A stretch of 64,000 nt of DNA from Chaetoderma sp. LZ-2023a (Eukaryota > Mollusca > Caudofoveata > Chaetodermatida > Chaetodermatidae). Shown piece by piece: positions 1-11,251 of the stretch. Numbering within the stretch: the first letter of the stretch is position 1; each line of letters starts with the position of its first letter. The notes under the pieces are model-generated. The model did not search any database and was not told the DNA's origin. It saw only the letters and a program-made list of their open reading frames with translations. Made by a program: the position numbers and the translations under genes. The DNA lies in contig CM067367.1 in assembly GCA_034401795.1 (NCBI GenBank), positions 82,817,426 to 82,881,425 of the forward strand, read 5' to 3'.

Positions 1-18
1 GTGGTGGGTGACATATCA

Positions 19-190
19 TTAACCCTTTCACCGATGAATTCCCCATAACTCATTTTCCAGGCACCCTTACAAGAAAACTATTGAATATTTTGAAATTAAT
101 TTGACTGGCAGCAGTTGCTGCCTAAGGCAACTGCTTCCAGTAAAATTAATTTCAAAATATTAAACACAATAAGTTTTATATCATTATATT
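19..190. repeat. PalA palindromic repeat
   Basis: Begins TTAACCCTTTCACCGATGAA and holds a near-perfect hairpin at about 73-165. The arms start TTGAATATTTTGAAA and end in the reverse complement, around a TTGCTGCC/GGCAA loop. It is the first of about 19 copies of this family in the window. Confidence 0.75.
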
Positions 191-244
191 ATCGTTAATT
201 ATATAGGAACATACTTTAAAAAAATATATATATATATCCACTGA

Positions 245-640
245 AAATTAATGGAGGCATCTGTTTCTAGTTATGCCCTGCATATCTCTAGCTAAACTCC
301 ACCCACTTGTTACTCATATTCGGATCGATTTGAAATTGTGAAACATGAATTCCCAGAATCTATCTTTGATGGAAACTACACAGTAAGCTGTTGAATATTT
401 TGATACTAATTTGACTGGGAGCTGTTACTACTGACTATGGCAGCAACAGCTTCCAGCCAAATTTGTTTCAAGATATTCAACAAAATATCCAATAAAATGT
501 TTATTAAATTATAAATTCATCAAAGACATACAACTCATACACTTTTGTGACAGACTTTTTGATTTTCGTAATTAAGCTACAGTATATCATTTCAATTGTG
601 ATGTCAGATAATATGTGATGTATTTTGATTATGAAAATTT
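245..640 (-). repeat. PalA composite repeat (long form), reverse
   Basis: A longer form: the PalA hairpin (about 389-485) flanked on one side by a segment with TAGCTAAACTCCACCCA and on the other by TTTATTAAATT and GTGATGTCAG blocks. The same flanks recur in order around other long copies, so hairpin and flanks move as one unit. Confidence 0.7.
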
Positions 641-900
641 GGAGAATCCTAGGGTATCATCACACTATTTGCTATGTTAAAATTTACAACAAATCGGGCC
701 AGTATTTTCCAAGATATCAATAGATCCAGAACCTGATCCGATACTGATCCGGCTTCTTTAATCCAGATAATGGCCAAAGTCTGAAAATCATTTTGCCCCG
801 CACCCTGGTTGTGTTAAAATTTGAGCCAAATGGGGCAAGTTTTTTTAGATATAGACCCGGACATGCACGCACATGGGCACGCAGACACACATCTGATCAC
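641..900. other. No gene; weak internal duplication
   Basis: Two related stretches, near 678-720 and 810-853, share GTTAAAATTT and a run like AAATCGGGCCAGT. I see no coding or terminal-repeat structure. Confidence 0.5.
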
Positions 901-1038
901 AATAACCTCTGTAGTAGTAGAAGCAGCAGCAGCAGTGGTATGCCTACTAGTAGTAGTAGTAGCAATAGCAGTAGTAGTAGGTAGTAGTAGTAGTGGCAGC
1001 AGCAGTAGTAGCAGCGGCAGCGGTAGTAGTAGTAGTAA

Positions 1039-1114
<76 letters not shown>

Positions 1115-1210
1115 TGTAGTGGTGTTACTAGCAGTAGCAGCAGCAGCAGCAGTAACAGTACTTGGACTAGCAGCAGCAATATCAGTAGTAGCAGCAGCAT
1201 CAGTAGTAGA
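901..1210. repeat. AGT/AGC trinucleotide microsatellite
   Basis: Mostly TAG and CAG triplets, with about 30 uninterrupted TAG units around 1025-1113. The triplets make all frames look open (poly-Ser, poly-Leu, poly-Val, poly-Thr); none is credible as protein. Likely length-variable between individuals. Confidence 0.95.
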
Positions 1211-1958
1211 GAGGTACACAGTATATTAAAATTGCTCACAGGCATTTGTGCATGAGTAGCTGAAATGACGGGAATGAGCGGCAATCTTCACAGAAATCTG
1301 CCTAGAAACGACTGGTAGATCACTGGCAGACACGGATATAATTTGTATCAATGGTTTCACTAACTGCCAAGTATCAGGGCCTATCGGAACATTGGATTTG
1401 GTTACTTTTACAGCATTGATACTGTGTTGATACCCGACCCACTGGTATGGCCTATCAGTAGATACAGTAATGGATTCGATTCAGTCGATCCAGATCATTC
1501 CATTACTTCCAATTTTCTATTCCACCATATATAACCAATTTTTACTCCTGTTTCACCAAAAGGAACATCATCCCCAACATTTGATCCACTGCTTGTCTGA
1601 AGTTGCTCCCAACATTTCCATGGATGTGAGGTGAATGATGCATGGGACTGCCATGATCACACATTACAATAAGTGAGGTTGAAGTAAACAAGAACAGATG
1701 TAACTCATGAACTACATGTCAAGCTCTTTTGTTGTAGTATTTCTACATGCAATACATCATATCACATTAAATTTAGATCACCATATCAAACAAACCTCCA
1801 CTTCACATAAGATTTGTCAAAAATGACAGTAAAAAGTGAAGTGTTGCACAAATTGCTAGTATCCAGACAAAATGGGAACACACATCAAGCATTAGGCAGC
1901 TAATAACTAATGATTAGACTGTTCATACCATATTAAGAATTAGAGTTAGCAAGCAGCA
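1211..1958. other. No feature recognised
   Basis: Intronic or downstream sequence of the host gene. No exon matching the expected next DHX35 block and no repeat ends were seen. Confidence 0.5.
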
Positions 1959-1966
1959 GCACCAAA

Positions 1967-3034
1967 TAGGGCTGCGCGATATACTGATACCATATTTAAA
2001 ACCGATATCCTGCGCTGACGGCTTCATAACCGATTATAAAAAATAAATATCGAAAAACCGAATATGAACATATTTTTGGTTTTTCGCCTCAGGATTGTTA
2101 AAAATAAAAGATACTAACGAGCATGAAAAGCGTAATGAATAATAATGGCCATACTTTCCATTAAGCTACGTTCGGGGCAACTAATAATTGAATGTGGCCC
2201 CAATTGCGCATATTGTGTAACTCCACGTAACTCGCTGTACGCCAAGAGAAATCAAGCAGCGAATTAATTAAATAAAGATAAACTCGTCTTTTCTCTGGTA
2301 GTCTCAGATAAATTTGCAATATAAAACACAGTACTAACGCGGGAATTTGTCATTGAAATTTGTATCGGGGAAAACATTTCTAAACAACGGCATCCATTTT
2401 ATTTACGTCACCGGCTAATTAACATAATGCAGTCGTCCCAAAACTAAATCGCCCGAATGCATTAAAAATCTCGCCAATAAATATAATGCTGAATACATTT
2501 TGTTGATTAGGATATAATTTTAAATAAAAGTATTACTCAAACCGTTTTTAAAACGTTATCTTCTATACACAATATCATATTAACTTATCAAATTTGCTTT
2601 CGCAATATTACAGTTAATATTTTCTTTAAGGCATGATTTCGTCCTTGGGCCGAATTGGAAATGAAAGCCGAAAGGGAGATAATTACATCATAATTAATTA
2701 CAATCACGTGATTTACGTCTTTTCGCAACCTGTTTTGCTGATTTATGATTAATTTGGACAAAATAAACATCTATGTTTATTTAACTGTGCGTAATATTTA
2801 GGTGGTCTAATTAATAAATTCACTCCCATGATGATGGATATTATACGGTATATTACGCTTTAAAGGCGTAAAACGTTACGAATGTATCAGGGCGTGAAAA
2901 TATGTTCTGTTTTCGTGCTATTTTTTATCATTTAAATTTTTTGTTTCATATCAATAAAACCGATATTCGGCTAAAACCGATATGAAAAGTCATATCGAAA
3001 CCGATATGGCTGTAAGCCAAACCGCGCATCCCTA
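1967..3034. mobile_element. hAT-like non-autonomous transposon
   Basis: Ends TAGGGCTGCGCGATAT and, inverted, TAGGGATGCGCGGTTT. It is flanked by a perfect 8-bp direct repeat GCACCAAA at 1959-1966 and 3035-3042. An 8-bp duplication and these ends are typical of hAT elements. About 1.07 kb, AT-rich, subterminal CCGATAT repeats, no transposase frame. It sits about 100 bp from a DHX35 exon. Confidence 0.88.
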
Positions 3035-3139
3035 GCACCAAAGACAAAACAAATAATTACACCAAAAAACACATTTCTTAAATTGAATGAATAATGATGG
3101 CTTAGTGCCTTTAATGCTAGTTTCGTAAACGATGTGTAC

Positions 3140-3217
3140 CTGGAGAAAGGCTTTATGTACATTCACCATCGTCACATGATCACCTTCTTCAACTGCAAAT
3201 TTCCGCTTCGCCCGATC
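3140..3217 (-). CDS. DHX35: DHX35 exon with FAVEEGDH block
   Basis: Seventy-eight bases, exactly 26 codons, coding DRAKRKFAVEEGDHVTMVNV and HKAFLQ. GDH-T--NV--AF is the HA2/OB junction, and AVEEGDH is DHX35-like. Acceptor TTTTAAG, donor CAG|GTACAC. I found no later exon between here and position 1, so the 3-prime end lies outside the window. A hAT-like element ends about 100 bp below the exon. Confidence 0.92.
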
Positions 3218-3370
3218 CTTAAAACACACATATCAACGTACTAGAAACAACTACAGTCAAACCAGTCCATAGCTGAGACACTGGCTTATAGGGTCACACA
3301 ATACAGGGTTGGGTTCAGGAGCACGAACCGTCGAACATGTGCCTTCCTGAACTCACCCCAGATGGTTATT

Positions 3371-3610
3371 TAACCCGTTACTGTTTAAGATAGGTCAAGA
3401 AATTTGAAATTTTTACTTAGTGAATGTCTATTTGCAGGCCAAGCGAAGACAGTGTTGAAAATTTATCAATGGAATGACTGGCTTGGCTACCGAGTCAGTC
3501 ATTACAGTGGTAAATTTCCAAAAATAGTCTAGTATGTATCAAATTGGATTTTGTAAAGCCCATTGCAGAAGTGGTTTTCAGCCAGGTTGGCCATTAAACT
3601 GTCAAAGAGC
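3371..3610. repeat. PalB palindromic repeat
   Basis: Begins near TTAACCCGTTA. The central hairpin has arms like AATTTATCAATGGAATGACTGGC and the complementary GTCATTACAGTGGTAAATTT (both imperfect). Ends with GGTTGGCCATTAAACTGT. Diverged copy. Confidence 0.65.
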
Positions 3611-3617
3611 CATCTAT

Positions 3618-3830
3618 CTACCTTTTAGGACCAAAAGATGGTTGCTCTTTTAGGCAGGTGGTCTTTACAAATTCCAATCTCAAACAAAAAGGACTATTTT
3701 TGAAAATTTACCACTGGAATGACTGGCTCAGCTTTTTGAAAATAAACATCTCTTGGTCTAAAAATAGACATCGTTTATGACAAAATCAAAATTTTCTTGA
3801 CCACATTTGGCCATTCTATGTTTAAGTGAC
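3618..3830. repeat. PalB repeat, partial
   Basis: Left arm with TTACCACTGGAATGACTGGC near 3710-3729; the right arm is replaced by unrelated sequence up to about 3780, after which the right flank TTGACCACATTTGGCCATT is recognisable. Confidence 0.55.
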
Positions 3831-5590
3831 ATCTTTTGATTATGAGATCTCATTCTGACATCAGTTAAAGTGAAGAAAAATGCAAAAAGAAAGCATGGCC
3901 GCATAAAGGTCTTGTGAGGACTTGAGGTCGATAACGAATTTCAATTAATTTTATGATCTATTGCACTATTTAAATACAATAACCTCACTTTGGAGTGAGA
4001 GAAAATATCTTAGACATCCGAATTACGAGATTAAATGATGCCTCAGTCTAAAATACATCACCGCTCGCTATGACGTCACACCGGGAATGGTGTTGTGAGC
4101 TGGGTCAATATTTCTCTGTCTTTAGTACAAAGGTAATGTATTTTAAAATGTGCATTTAACGGGATAGACTTCACATACCATAACATAATTTATCTCAGGT
4201 TGAAGCTAATTCTCCAAGAAATCAAAAAATTATGATTCTTGAAAATTTATTAGGATAATAAATCATTTTATGGGTAGCTATATTCGCATATTAATAGACC
4301 TAGGCTACAACCAGTAAAGCGAAGAAGGACTGATTGCAGCTGTAGGATCTTTCTACTACTACAGCCGCAGAATACAGTAATCATACATACATGCAACCAG
4401 TAAACATTGGGCAATAAATAATTAACAAAATCGGCAATATTTCAATGTATGGGACAAATAATCTTTAGGGACTAACAGTGGTAGGCCTAATTGCGGATCC
4501 AATAATGCCATCCTTCAAAACATCCGGATTGGTAAATATCGGAGATGAATGGGTGTGAGTGTGATGATGTGGGTGGGAGAGGTTGAGGATGGCTGTATGT
4601 GGTAGGCCTACATAAATTTGAGTACATGCAATGGTAGATTGTGATCGTACACACTACAGTGTGCTGCTACTAACATTATCAATGAAAAAGTTACGCGTTT
4701 GTGTACATGATCCTACACGCATGTCTATAGCCTGCGTAAAATCGTTACCGTCAATCCTGAAAGATATAAGCTATATATATATATGCATTCGTATAATTGT
4801 ATTCCAAAAAGCGTGTGGTGATGTTTGATTAGATATAGTCTATCCCTGAACATCGCACCGACCATATATACTATTCATGATCTATGCCCACATCTGTCCT
4901 TGTAGCCTACACGCACACTGTAGGCTATATTGCCTATTGCTCTATTAGAATAACGTCTAAAGCGCATGAGATGACTGAAAATGTATAACACTGGTATTTT
5001 TGCATAAGCCTACTTTTGCAATTCGCAAGGCAATGTAATTTCGGGTCTAATTCACGCACACGAAACTGCTGTTACTGTCACCACCAACAGGCGTATGTTA
5101 GCATCATGATGTTAGTCACCATACAGGTCTGTCCTTTAATTGACAAAATAGCATCCACTTTTGCGATATTACTGAATCTTTGTGCAACCTGACCAATGTA
5201 TAGTGTCCATGTGTGAACAATGAATTGCCATACAACACCGGTGTAAAAAAAATTGGTGCGTATAGGTGCCTAATACATGCAGTAGTAGGCGCCTATGCTC
5301 CCTATTGTATTATTTCGAATAGTAATCTGACAGGAATTGACGACCGCTTCCCGGTGACGTCACAACTTTAGCCTGATAGCTGAACATTTGGTCGTCAAGA
5401 TGGTTGCTATGTGCTTATCTCAGCTTCGGCTAGGCCTATTAAAAAAATTTAAATAGCATTTTGTTCTTTTAGTAAAGGAGAATATATATTATGATTGTCA
5501 AGTTAATCAGAGCTATCGGGTAGTTGGTCCTCACAACAGCTTTAACAGACCAGTTCCATGAATTCTACATTGTCAAGGTCACAGGACATA
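3831..5590. other. Intron sequence; possible old inverted-repeat element
   Basis: No gene seen. TGACGTCACAC-CGGGAA near 4070-4090 has an inverted partner (TTCCCGGTGACGTCACAAC) near 5347-5367, and both are flanked by TATTTAAA blocks. This may be an old transposon of about 1.4 kb, but I cannot define its ends. Confidence 0.3.
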
Positions 5591-5595
5591 CTTAC

Positions 5596-5690
5596 AGCAA
5601 CGTGTCTTTGATTCGGCGGCGACATAAAGACATTCTCTATCTGACTCATAGCAGCAACAGTTACCGCTTCTTCTGAGCACTCAAATTCAC
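5596..5690 (-). CDS. DHX35: DHX35 exon with IAAM-type block
   Basis: Ninety-five bases reading EFECSEEAVTVAAMSQIENV, then FMSPPNQRHVA. C-EE-----A-MS---VF--P is the conserved HA2 block. Acceptor TTTTCTACAG, donor GCT|GTAAGT; ends in phase 0. A PalA palindrome begins about 30 bp upstream of the acceptor. Confidence 0.93.
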
Positions 5691-5718
5691 CTGTAGAAAA
5701 ATGGTATGAATAGATTAA

Positions 5719-5926
5719 CTGGACCCTTTCACAGATAAATTCCATGCATCTTAATCTCACGGCAAACAAACAGGAAATATGATGACTATTTTAAAATAAA
5801 TATGACTGGCAGCTATTGCTGACTTAGGCAGCAATGGCTTCCAGTCATATTAATTTCAAAATATTCAACAGAATATGCTATACATCGCAGTTTATTTTTT
5901 CAGGGATTTGTCATTGAAAAGGTTAA
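5719..5926. repeat. PalA palindromic repeat
   Basis: About 208 bp from a degenerate GGACCCTTTCACAGATAAATT to TTTGTCATTGAAAAGGTTAA, with the hairpin at 5785-5870. Its edge lies about 30 bp from a DHX35 splice acceptor. Confidence 0.75.
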
Positions 5927-6104
5927 TTACAGCCCTAAAACATATAGTAAGGATAGGTGGAGGTGAGTAGAAATGTGTCTGGATTAGTACTAAATGTACT
6001 TGTGAATTACCTGTGGGTTAGCAACAATCCACCATGGTGCACTCTACCAGTAATGTGAAGAGGGTATTGCATTCGGGACTGTCTGCCTATTTATGTGTGT
6101 GGGT

Positions 6105-6165
6105 GCATGCGTGTGTGCGTGCGTGCGTGCGTGCGTGCGTGCGCGCGCGTGCGTGTGTGTGTACA
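6105..6165. repeat. GTGC/GT microsatellite
   Basis: Alternating purine-pyrimidine run (GTGTGTGC, then repeated GTGC, GCGC and GTGT). Potential Z-DNA-forming tract inside an intron. Confidence 0.9.
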
Positions 6166-6221
6166 TATGTGTTTTAAGAGCTGTACCAAGTGTATTTTAA
6201 TAGCTGTACTTAAAATTACTT

Positions 6222-6510
6222 ATTCAATCTGTTGAATAGTTTGAAAACTAATTGCTGGATTTTCCTACATTTTCTTCCTAACAAGACAGGAATGAGGCTG
6301 TATATTCAATATAATTGGAAGGGGCAGTAACCATAGGGCAGATATGGTAGTTGTGATGTTCATTAGCAGATAGAAGTACAAATGCAGTACAGCCCAGACA
6401 TAACATGCCATATTTCCAAAACAAGACAAAACATAAGGATAACCAGAACATAAATTTGGGATTCGCTGATGTCTTCCAATACAATTGTCAAAATATTCAA
6501 CAGAACATTT
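6222..6510. repeat. PalA arms split by unrelated sequence
   Basis: Left arm (TGTTGAATAGTTTGAAAACT) and right arm (CAAAATATTCAACAGAAC) of a PalA hairpin enclose about 230 bp of other sequence, suggesting an insertion at the hairpin tip. Confidence 0.5.
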
Positions 6511-6624
6511 CTTATCGTGTTCAAAATTGTACTAGCTAACATGTTTCTGTTTTTGTCTTGGAAACATGTTAACTTATTTATGAAGTGTACTGTACAAATA
6601 GGTGATTTACATTGAAGTTCCTAC

Positions 6625-6720
6625 CAGAAACCAGGAGCATTTTGGCAAACATCGGTGCTAGCGGAAACTCTGCCATTCTTAGTCCAAGAGGATTAGTCAA
6701 GTGACAATGCTCATCCAGTG
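6625..6720 (-). CDS. DHX35: DHX35 exon of the ratchet domain
   Basis: Ninety-six bases coding ALDEHCHLTNPLGLRMAEF followed by PLAPMFAKMLLVSG. The LT-LG-MAEFPL-P--AKML pattern is standard for the ratchet (HA2) domain. Acceptor TTGTTACAG, donor TCTG|GTAGGA; phases agree with both neighbours. Confidence 0.92.
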
Positions 6721-6934
6721 CTGTAACAAAAAGCGAACACAAATCGTTACAATTTGAGTTAGGCTTAATAATAACGTGATAATGTTTGCAACATTTACAT
6801 TACTGTCACACTAGATTTATCCACAATCATGGAATCTAGTACACTAGACATCTGTGGAAATTTATGGGTAGCATGAAAATATTCAACAGTTTTCTTTACT
6901 CACAGAGTCATAGTATCGAAGACCTGTGTGCGTA

Positions 6935-6985
6935 CTCACTCTCTCTCTCTCTCCCTCCCTCCCTCCCCCCTCCCCCCCCCCTCCT
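6935..6985. repeat. CT/C-rich simple repeat
   Basis: CTCTCTCTCTCTC followed by CCCTCCC and a run of C. Polypyrimidine tract on the plus strand. Confidence 0.9.
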
Positions 6986-7385
6986 GCTGATGTCAATATC
7001 ACTCACTGTATCAATGACAAAGAAACTGTTGTACACTTTTCAACAATTTCAGTGGATGCTGTTGCTGTCTATAACAGCAACATCTACTACAAAATTTCTT
7101 GAAAAATGAACACCAATTCATCTTTTAATTTAATTTGAATATTTAAAATTTTGACATCAGAATAGTAAGGGTTAAGATTGACTTGAGTTTGAGGTCAAAT
7201 ATCCACATCACAGGGTCACTAAATGCATTGACAAACAAAGGATTGTAGTAATTCTTTTGAGTGCAGTCTAGTTCATGATCATCCTAATACAGCAATGGCT
7301 TTATGCAAATTATTTTCAAAATATTCATTATCGTTCCTGCGATGATGCCTTGAAATTCAGATTCTGTGACTTCAGTATTCAAATG

Positions 7386-7498
7386 TTAACACTTTAATGG
7401 TCAAAACTGGCCTCTGCAGTGGTCACAAGGAATAGACTAATTTTGAAGATTTATGATTTGCTCGAGCCAATCATTCCGGTATTAAATTAACTACAGGC
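7386..7498. repeat. PalB repeat, truncated
   Basis: Starts GTTAACACTTTAATGGTCAA and CTGGCCTCTGCAGTGG as in full PalB copies, then a degenerate CGAGCCAATCATTCCGGT arm. The remainder is lost against a PalA composite. Confidence 0.55.
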
Positions 7499-7866
7499 TT
7501 GAATCAATGGATGAATCCACTCTGTCGCTATATGATGGTATAATCCATTACGTCACATGTAGGCTGGTGGCACAATCATAATTGACAGAAATACGATGTC
7601 ATGAAGCTGGAACAGTCATCCATCAAATATATATATATATATGTCATATGTCTGTAATGAATTTAGTATTTAATAAACAGTCTGTTGAAGATTTTGAAAC
7701 TAATTTGACTTGGCGCTGTGTGTGCTATAGGCAGCAACAGCACCCATTCAAATTAGCTTCAATATATTTAACAGGTTACCTGTATAGTTATCTTGATATT
7801 GGGATTCTGAAAACTCAGGGTTCGAACAAGCCCGACATAGGCAAAGCATGGGCGGAGCTTAGTTAG
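7499..7866 (+). repeat. PalA composite repeat (long form)
   Basis: Left flank with ATTACGTCACATGTAGGCTG, core hairpin about 7680-7775, right flank ACCTGTATAGTTATCTTGA and a GGCGGAGCTTAG tail. Same block order as the other long copies. Contains an (AT)n run near 7627-7641. Confidence 0.7.
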
Positions 7867-8331
7867 AAATGAATCGCTTTATAGAATTGGGTCAAAGACA
7901 TTTTTGAAAGACTTTAGGATTCACCCCAAATTCTCTGATTTGAAGCTGTACACCCACACTGAACACTGGATGTTATTTGGATTGCTGTTTTACCAACCGT
8001 CACATTGCATAGGGCGCGACGAAAAATTGTCTTCTTGGCATGAAAATTGACATTGTGAAAGCCCCTACTGAAAAAAGATAATAGCATAATTTCTGCCATT
8101 TAATCTATTTCAACCCGACAGACCAGATCTAGAAAATTATTCACAAGCATTTTGTTGAATAGGTTGACAATACGGTTTTTTTACGTCAACTGTTAAAGAT
8201 CATAATGATAATATGCTAAAGTTAAATTTGTGATGAATATTTTGAAAAAGTGTGTGAACTTACGAATCAAGTTTGACATTTTATTTTGCTCAAAATTATA
8301 GTGAGTTTTAAGTTTGATATTCGCTATTTAC

Positions 8332-8386
8332 CTTTCAAGGCATAAAGCAGCTCTAATGCTCGTACCATTGTCTGTGCCGGAGGGGC
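8332..8386 (-). CDS. DHX35: DHX35 exon with ALELLYAL
   Basis: Fifty-five bases reading APPAQTMVRALELLYALK. This is the helix joining the winged-helix to the ratchet domain in DEAH helicases. Acceptor TTTACTTTAG, donor AAAG|GTAAAT; ends in phase 1. The introns on either side are 2.1 and 1.6 kb. Confidence 0.91.
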
Positions 8387-8407
8387 CTAAAGTAAAACAC
8401 AGTCATT

Positions 8408-8560
8408 ATTAGCCGCAAGCCACCAGACAATAATTTCAATGGGCAATAACCCTGGACATGGTGACTATTCAGTGAAATTGTTTTCAAAACATTCAGCATG
8501 TCCAGAGTTTGATGTCCATCGAAAATGTAGTTTACAGCAGGCAGACAGTTAATCAGTATC
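8408..8560. repeat. PalA-like repeat, variant flanks
   Basis: Contains CCACCAGACAATAATTTCAA, GGACATGGTGACTATTCAGT and TTTTCAAAACATTCAGCATG. A second copy with the same flanks is at 27838-28037 and preserves the full hairpin. Confidence 0.55.
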
Positions 8561-8651
8561 TGTCAATAAAGGAATCTGATCTGTCAGTAATGTATCTCAA
8601 GTAATCAAACATCAATTATTCACTAACATCACAATCAAAATGACATAGTTC

Positions 8652-9023
8652 TAGGCCTATCAAAAAAAATATTGTGGTTCCGATTTCCCTAACTACCCTA
8701 ATTTATGCCTGCTACACGAAGGTTTCTAGCAAAAAATAAAAAAATAAACATGACACATACCTACGGATCCTAATTTTGTCTATGACAAAAGTAGAATTCT
8801 TTTCCAATGTGCAAATTTGACAACAAGCTATATTACATTGTTCAATGTTTGTTTACACAAAATGAGACTTTCATTAGAGGGATTAAGATAGATTACATCT
8901 TTTCCTAAAAATACTAGCCTACCCTATTTTATCAAGTTAAAAAAATATGAATAAATGTCCCTACCTACCCTAACTTCAGATGGCTAAGTAATCGGAACCA
9001 CATAATCATTTTTAAGTGGCCTA
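8652..9023. mobile_element. Small inverted-repeat element (MITE-like)
   Basis: About 370 bp with inverted ends: left TAGGCCTATC then TGTGGTTCCGATT; right, reversed, TAGGCCACTT then TGTGGTTCCGATT. TACCCTAA blocks lie inside each end. No coding capacity and no clear target duplication. Confidence 0.55.
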
Positions 9024-9084
9024 ATCATAAAATTGAGCTCACGAAAGTGTATAAATTGAAAGTTGAAGATGAATTTGTATTTAA

Positions 9085-9357
9085 TTAAGCATTCTGTTAA
9101 ATATTTTGAAACTAATTTGACTGAGAGCTGTTTCCTGTTCCCCTTCATCCCACATTAACACTTTGAACCATGAATTCACAATTTCAAAGTAACTATACAG
9201 TTCATCCACTGAATATTTTGACAATAATTTGACAGGAAGCTGTTTCTGCCATAGGCAGCAACCGGTTCCAGTAAAATTTGCTTCAACAGATTCAACAGTA
9301 TAGCACTTGTATTGTAAATGAGTTTCTTAATTCAACCTTTCGGATTCGATGGGTTAA
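9085..9357. repeat. PalA half copy followed by full PalA copy
   Basis: A half hairpin (about 9095-9135) abuts a complete copy that starts ATTAACACTTTGAACCATGA and ends GATTCGATGGGTTAA, with its hairpin at 9211-9300. Confidence 0.6.
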
Positions 9358-9508
9358 ATTTTGCTTTTGCGAAGTGAAATACCTGTAATATTGATATGCA
9401 AATAGAGTTTAAGATAGATATTAAGTGCTAAAGACTAAAGATACACCAGAGCTGATAAATGCACTAATGTGCGAATTCAAGGTTTCTCAAGATAAATAGA
9501 GTTAGTCT

Positions 9509-10389
9509 TACACAAGCAGCCCAAGGGGCCTGTATCGCTCACCTGGAACATAGGCATTTCAACTAAAGAAGGCTGTTGCATATGCGTAGAACCCTAATGT
9601 TTTGGTCAGAATTGCAACAAGAACAACGATATGTTCTTCAAAATTTGGTTAAAATCGGTTCAGTGGTTCTCAAGAATTCATCTTAAATTTCCTATTGCTT
9701 TACTATTGGAGTTTTTGGTGGGAAAAAATCCTAGATGCCAGCCAAACCATTTATACGACAATTTTGAAAGGAGCAAATTTGAAATCAACATACCCAAAAA
9801 CCTATATAAAAACCAATTTCAGCTACAAAATCCATCAAATAAAATAGTCCAATATAGTCCCCAAACATGTGACATTTTTATTTGCCCACGGCAGCCATGT
9901 TCTATGATGTATTAATTTCTCTTGAACAAACTTTAATGGTCCTTAGTCCCTTATCATATCCCCCAAATTTTGCATCGGTCCATTCAGTCATTCTGGACAA
10001 GTTGTTTTCATGAAAATTAGGTCATCCATGATGGCCACTGAAGCATTTGGTCAATCAAGTTCCTTCGAAAAACCTTGGTTTAGCTGTTGCCCCAGACGAT
10101 GTTTCATGAGGTTTGAATCAATGACCTAAGTCGTTTCGGGGAAAATGTTTTAAGACATTTTTAAAAATCAACCAACATCCAAGATGCTCACCGGCCAAAT
10201 TGGTTGATTAGCTTTATTTGAACAAACTTGGATCTCTATGCCCTAAGGATGCTTTCTGTCAAATATAATTGAAATCAGTCCAGTGGTTCTTGAGCTGTTT
10301 AAAGAAAAAGTTGACAGATGGATGGAGGATGGACGATGGAACATCCCCACAGCATAAGCTCACTTGGTCTTTCAGGCCACATGAGCTAA
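9509..10389 (+). mobile_element. Helentron/HINE-like repeat
   Basis: Starts GCCCAAGGGGCCTGTATCGC then TCACCTGG; ends with GCTCACTTGG, TCTTTCAGGCC and GAGCTAA. The start and end share a subterminal inverted pair (CTCACCTGG and CCAGGTGAG class) and the end is a CTAA tail preceded by a short hairpin, as in Helitron-type elements. The only long reading frame, at about 9631-9915, is not recognisable. Confidence 0.6.
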
Positions 10390-10454
10390 TGATACTAGCT
10401 TTGAATGATGTTATTATGTAGGTTGAGCAAAGACAATAAGGTGGGTGAACTTAC

Positions 10455-10579
10455 TGATAAGAAGTGAAATCGAAGAACATTGTCAATCCCCAAAGCCTTC
10501 AGCTGCAGAATTACTGGTGATAAATTGGTTCTTTGAATTTCAGGAACTGTAGCTTTTGGCAATTTTAAATAATCATCCT
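10455..10579 (-). CDS. DHX35: DHX35 exon entering winged-helix region
   Basis: The longest exon seen, 125 bases, coding DDYLKLPKATVPEIQRTNL and then SPVILQLKALGIDNVLRFHF. PEI-R-NL-PVIL-LK is the start of the winged-helix domain that follows RecA2. Acceptor TTATTTTCAG, donor TCA|GTAAGT; ends in phase 0. The exon lies between two Helentron-like repeat copies, one ending 66 bp below it and one starting about 77 bp above it. Confidence 0.93.
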
Positions 10580-10589
10580 CTGAAAATAA

Positions 10590-10594
10590 TACAA

Positions 10595-10629
<35 letters not shown>

Positions 10630-10645
10630 TGTTATTATTTTTACA
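10590..10645. repeat. ATT microsatellite
   Basis: About a dozen ATT units with one CTGTT interruption, directly beside the acceptor of a DHX35 exon. Confidence 0.9.
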
Positions 10646-10655
10646 AATAATATTG

Positions 10656-10940
10656 AAATCCAGCCAAATTGTCCGATTGGCCTCGTTTGAACAAACTTGG
10701 ATTTCTATGCCCTAAAGATGCTTCCTGCTAAATATAGGTGAAATCGGCCCAGTGGTTCTTGAGAAGTCGCTTAAAGGAAAAGTTGACGGACGGATGGACG
10801 ATCTTCCTGCCAAATATAGTTGAAATCAGCCCAGTGATTCTTGAGAGGTCGTTTAAAGGAAATGTTGACAGATGGATGGATGACGGATGGACAGTCACCA
10901 TGTCATAAGCTCACTTATCCTTTCAGGACAGGTGAACTAA
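10656..10940 (+). mobile_element. Helentron/HINE-like repeat, 3-prime fragment
   Basis: Two short tandem units with GAAATC(G/A)GCCCAGTG and TTGACGGACGGATGGACGAT-type ends, finishing AAGCTCACTTATC, TTTCAGGACAGGTGAACTAA. Same family as 9509-10389; its 5-prime part is missing. Confidence 0.55.
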
Positions 10941-11251
10941 TAATGGAAGCCACAAATATCCAAAAAAAATGGTGGCTATGAAGACGACAATCGTCACTAA
11001 AATTTCCAAATATTTTCCTAATCTTATTTCTTCAGGATAAAGAAACATGAGATACAAACCGCTATGTAGAGCTAAATGCAAAATGATAAATGTAAAAAAA
11101 ACCTATGTTTTTATCAAAAGCATAATGATCTTGACCTTTTGACCCCAAAGTCATCGTGTCATTCCCTTTGATCATAGGGAGGCAGGTTACCAAGTTTACT
11201 TGTAGTACGATTTAAACGAAATCTAGGATTTCTTTTTTCACGAGAGAGTTG

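Noticed and set aside
793-1284. Five overlapping open frames rich in Ser, Leu, Val or Thr
   Set aside because: All are readings of one TAG/CAG triplet microsatellite in different frames; there is no non-repeat protein sequence.
1-3139. Search for the next DHX35 exon (the block after the AFLQ exon)
   Set aside because: No minus-strand frame with splice sites and the expected sequence was found; the exon probably lies left of the window.
4060-5400. Transposon with TGACGTCAC inverted ends
   Set aside because: Similarity of the two ends is short and patchy and no target duplication is visible; kept only as a remark in the region entry.
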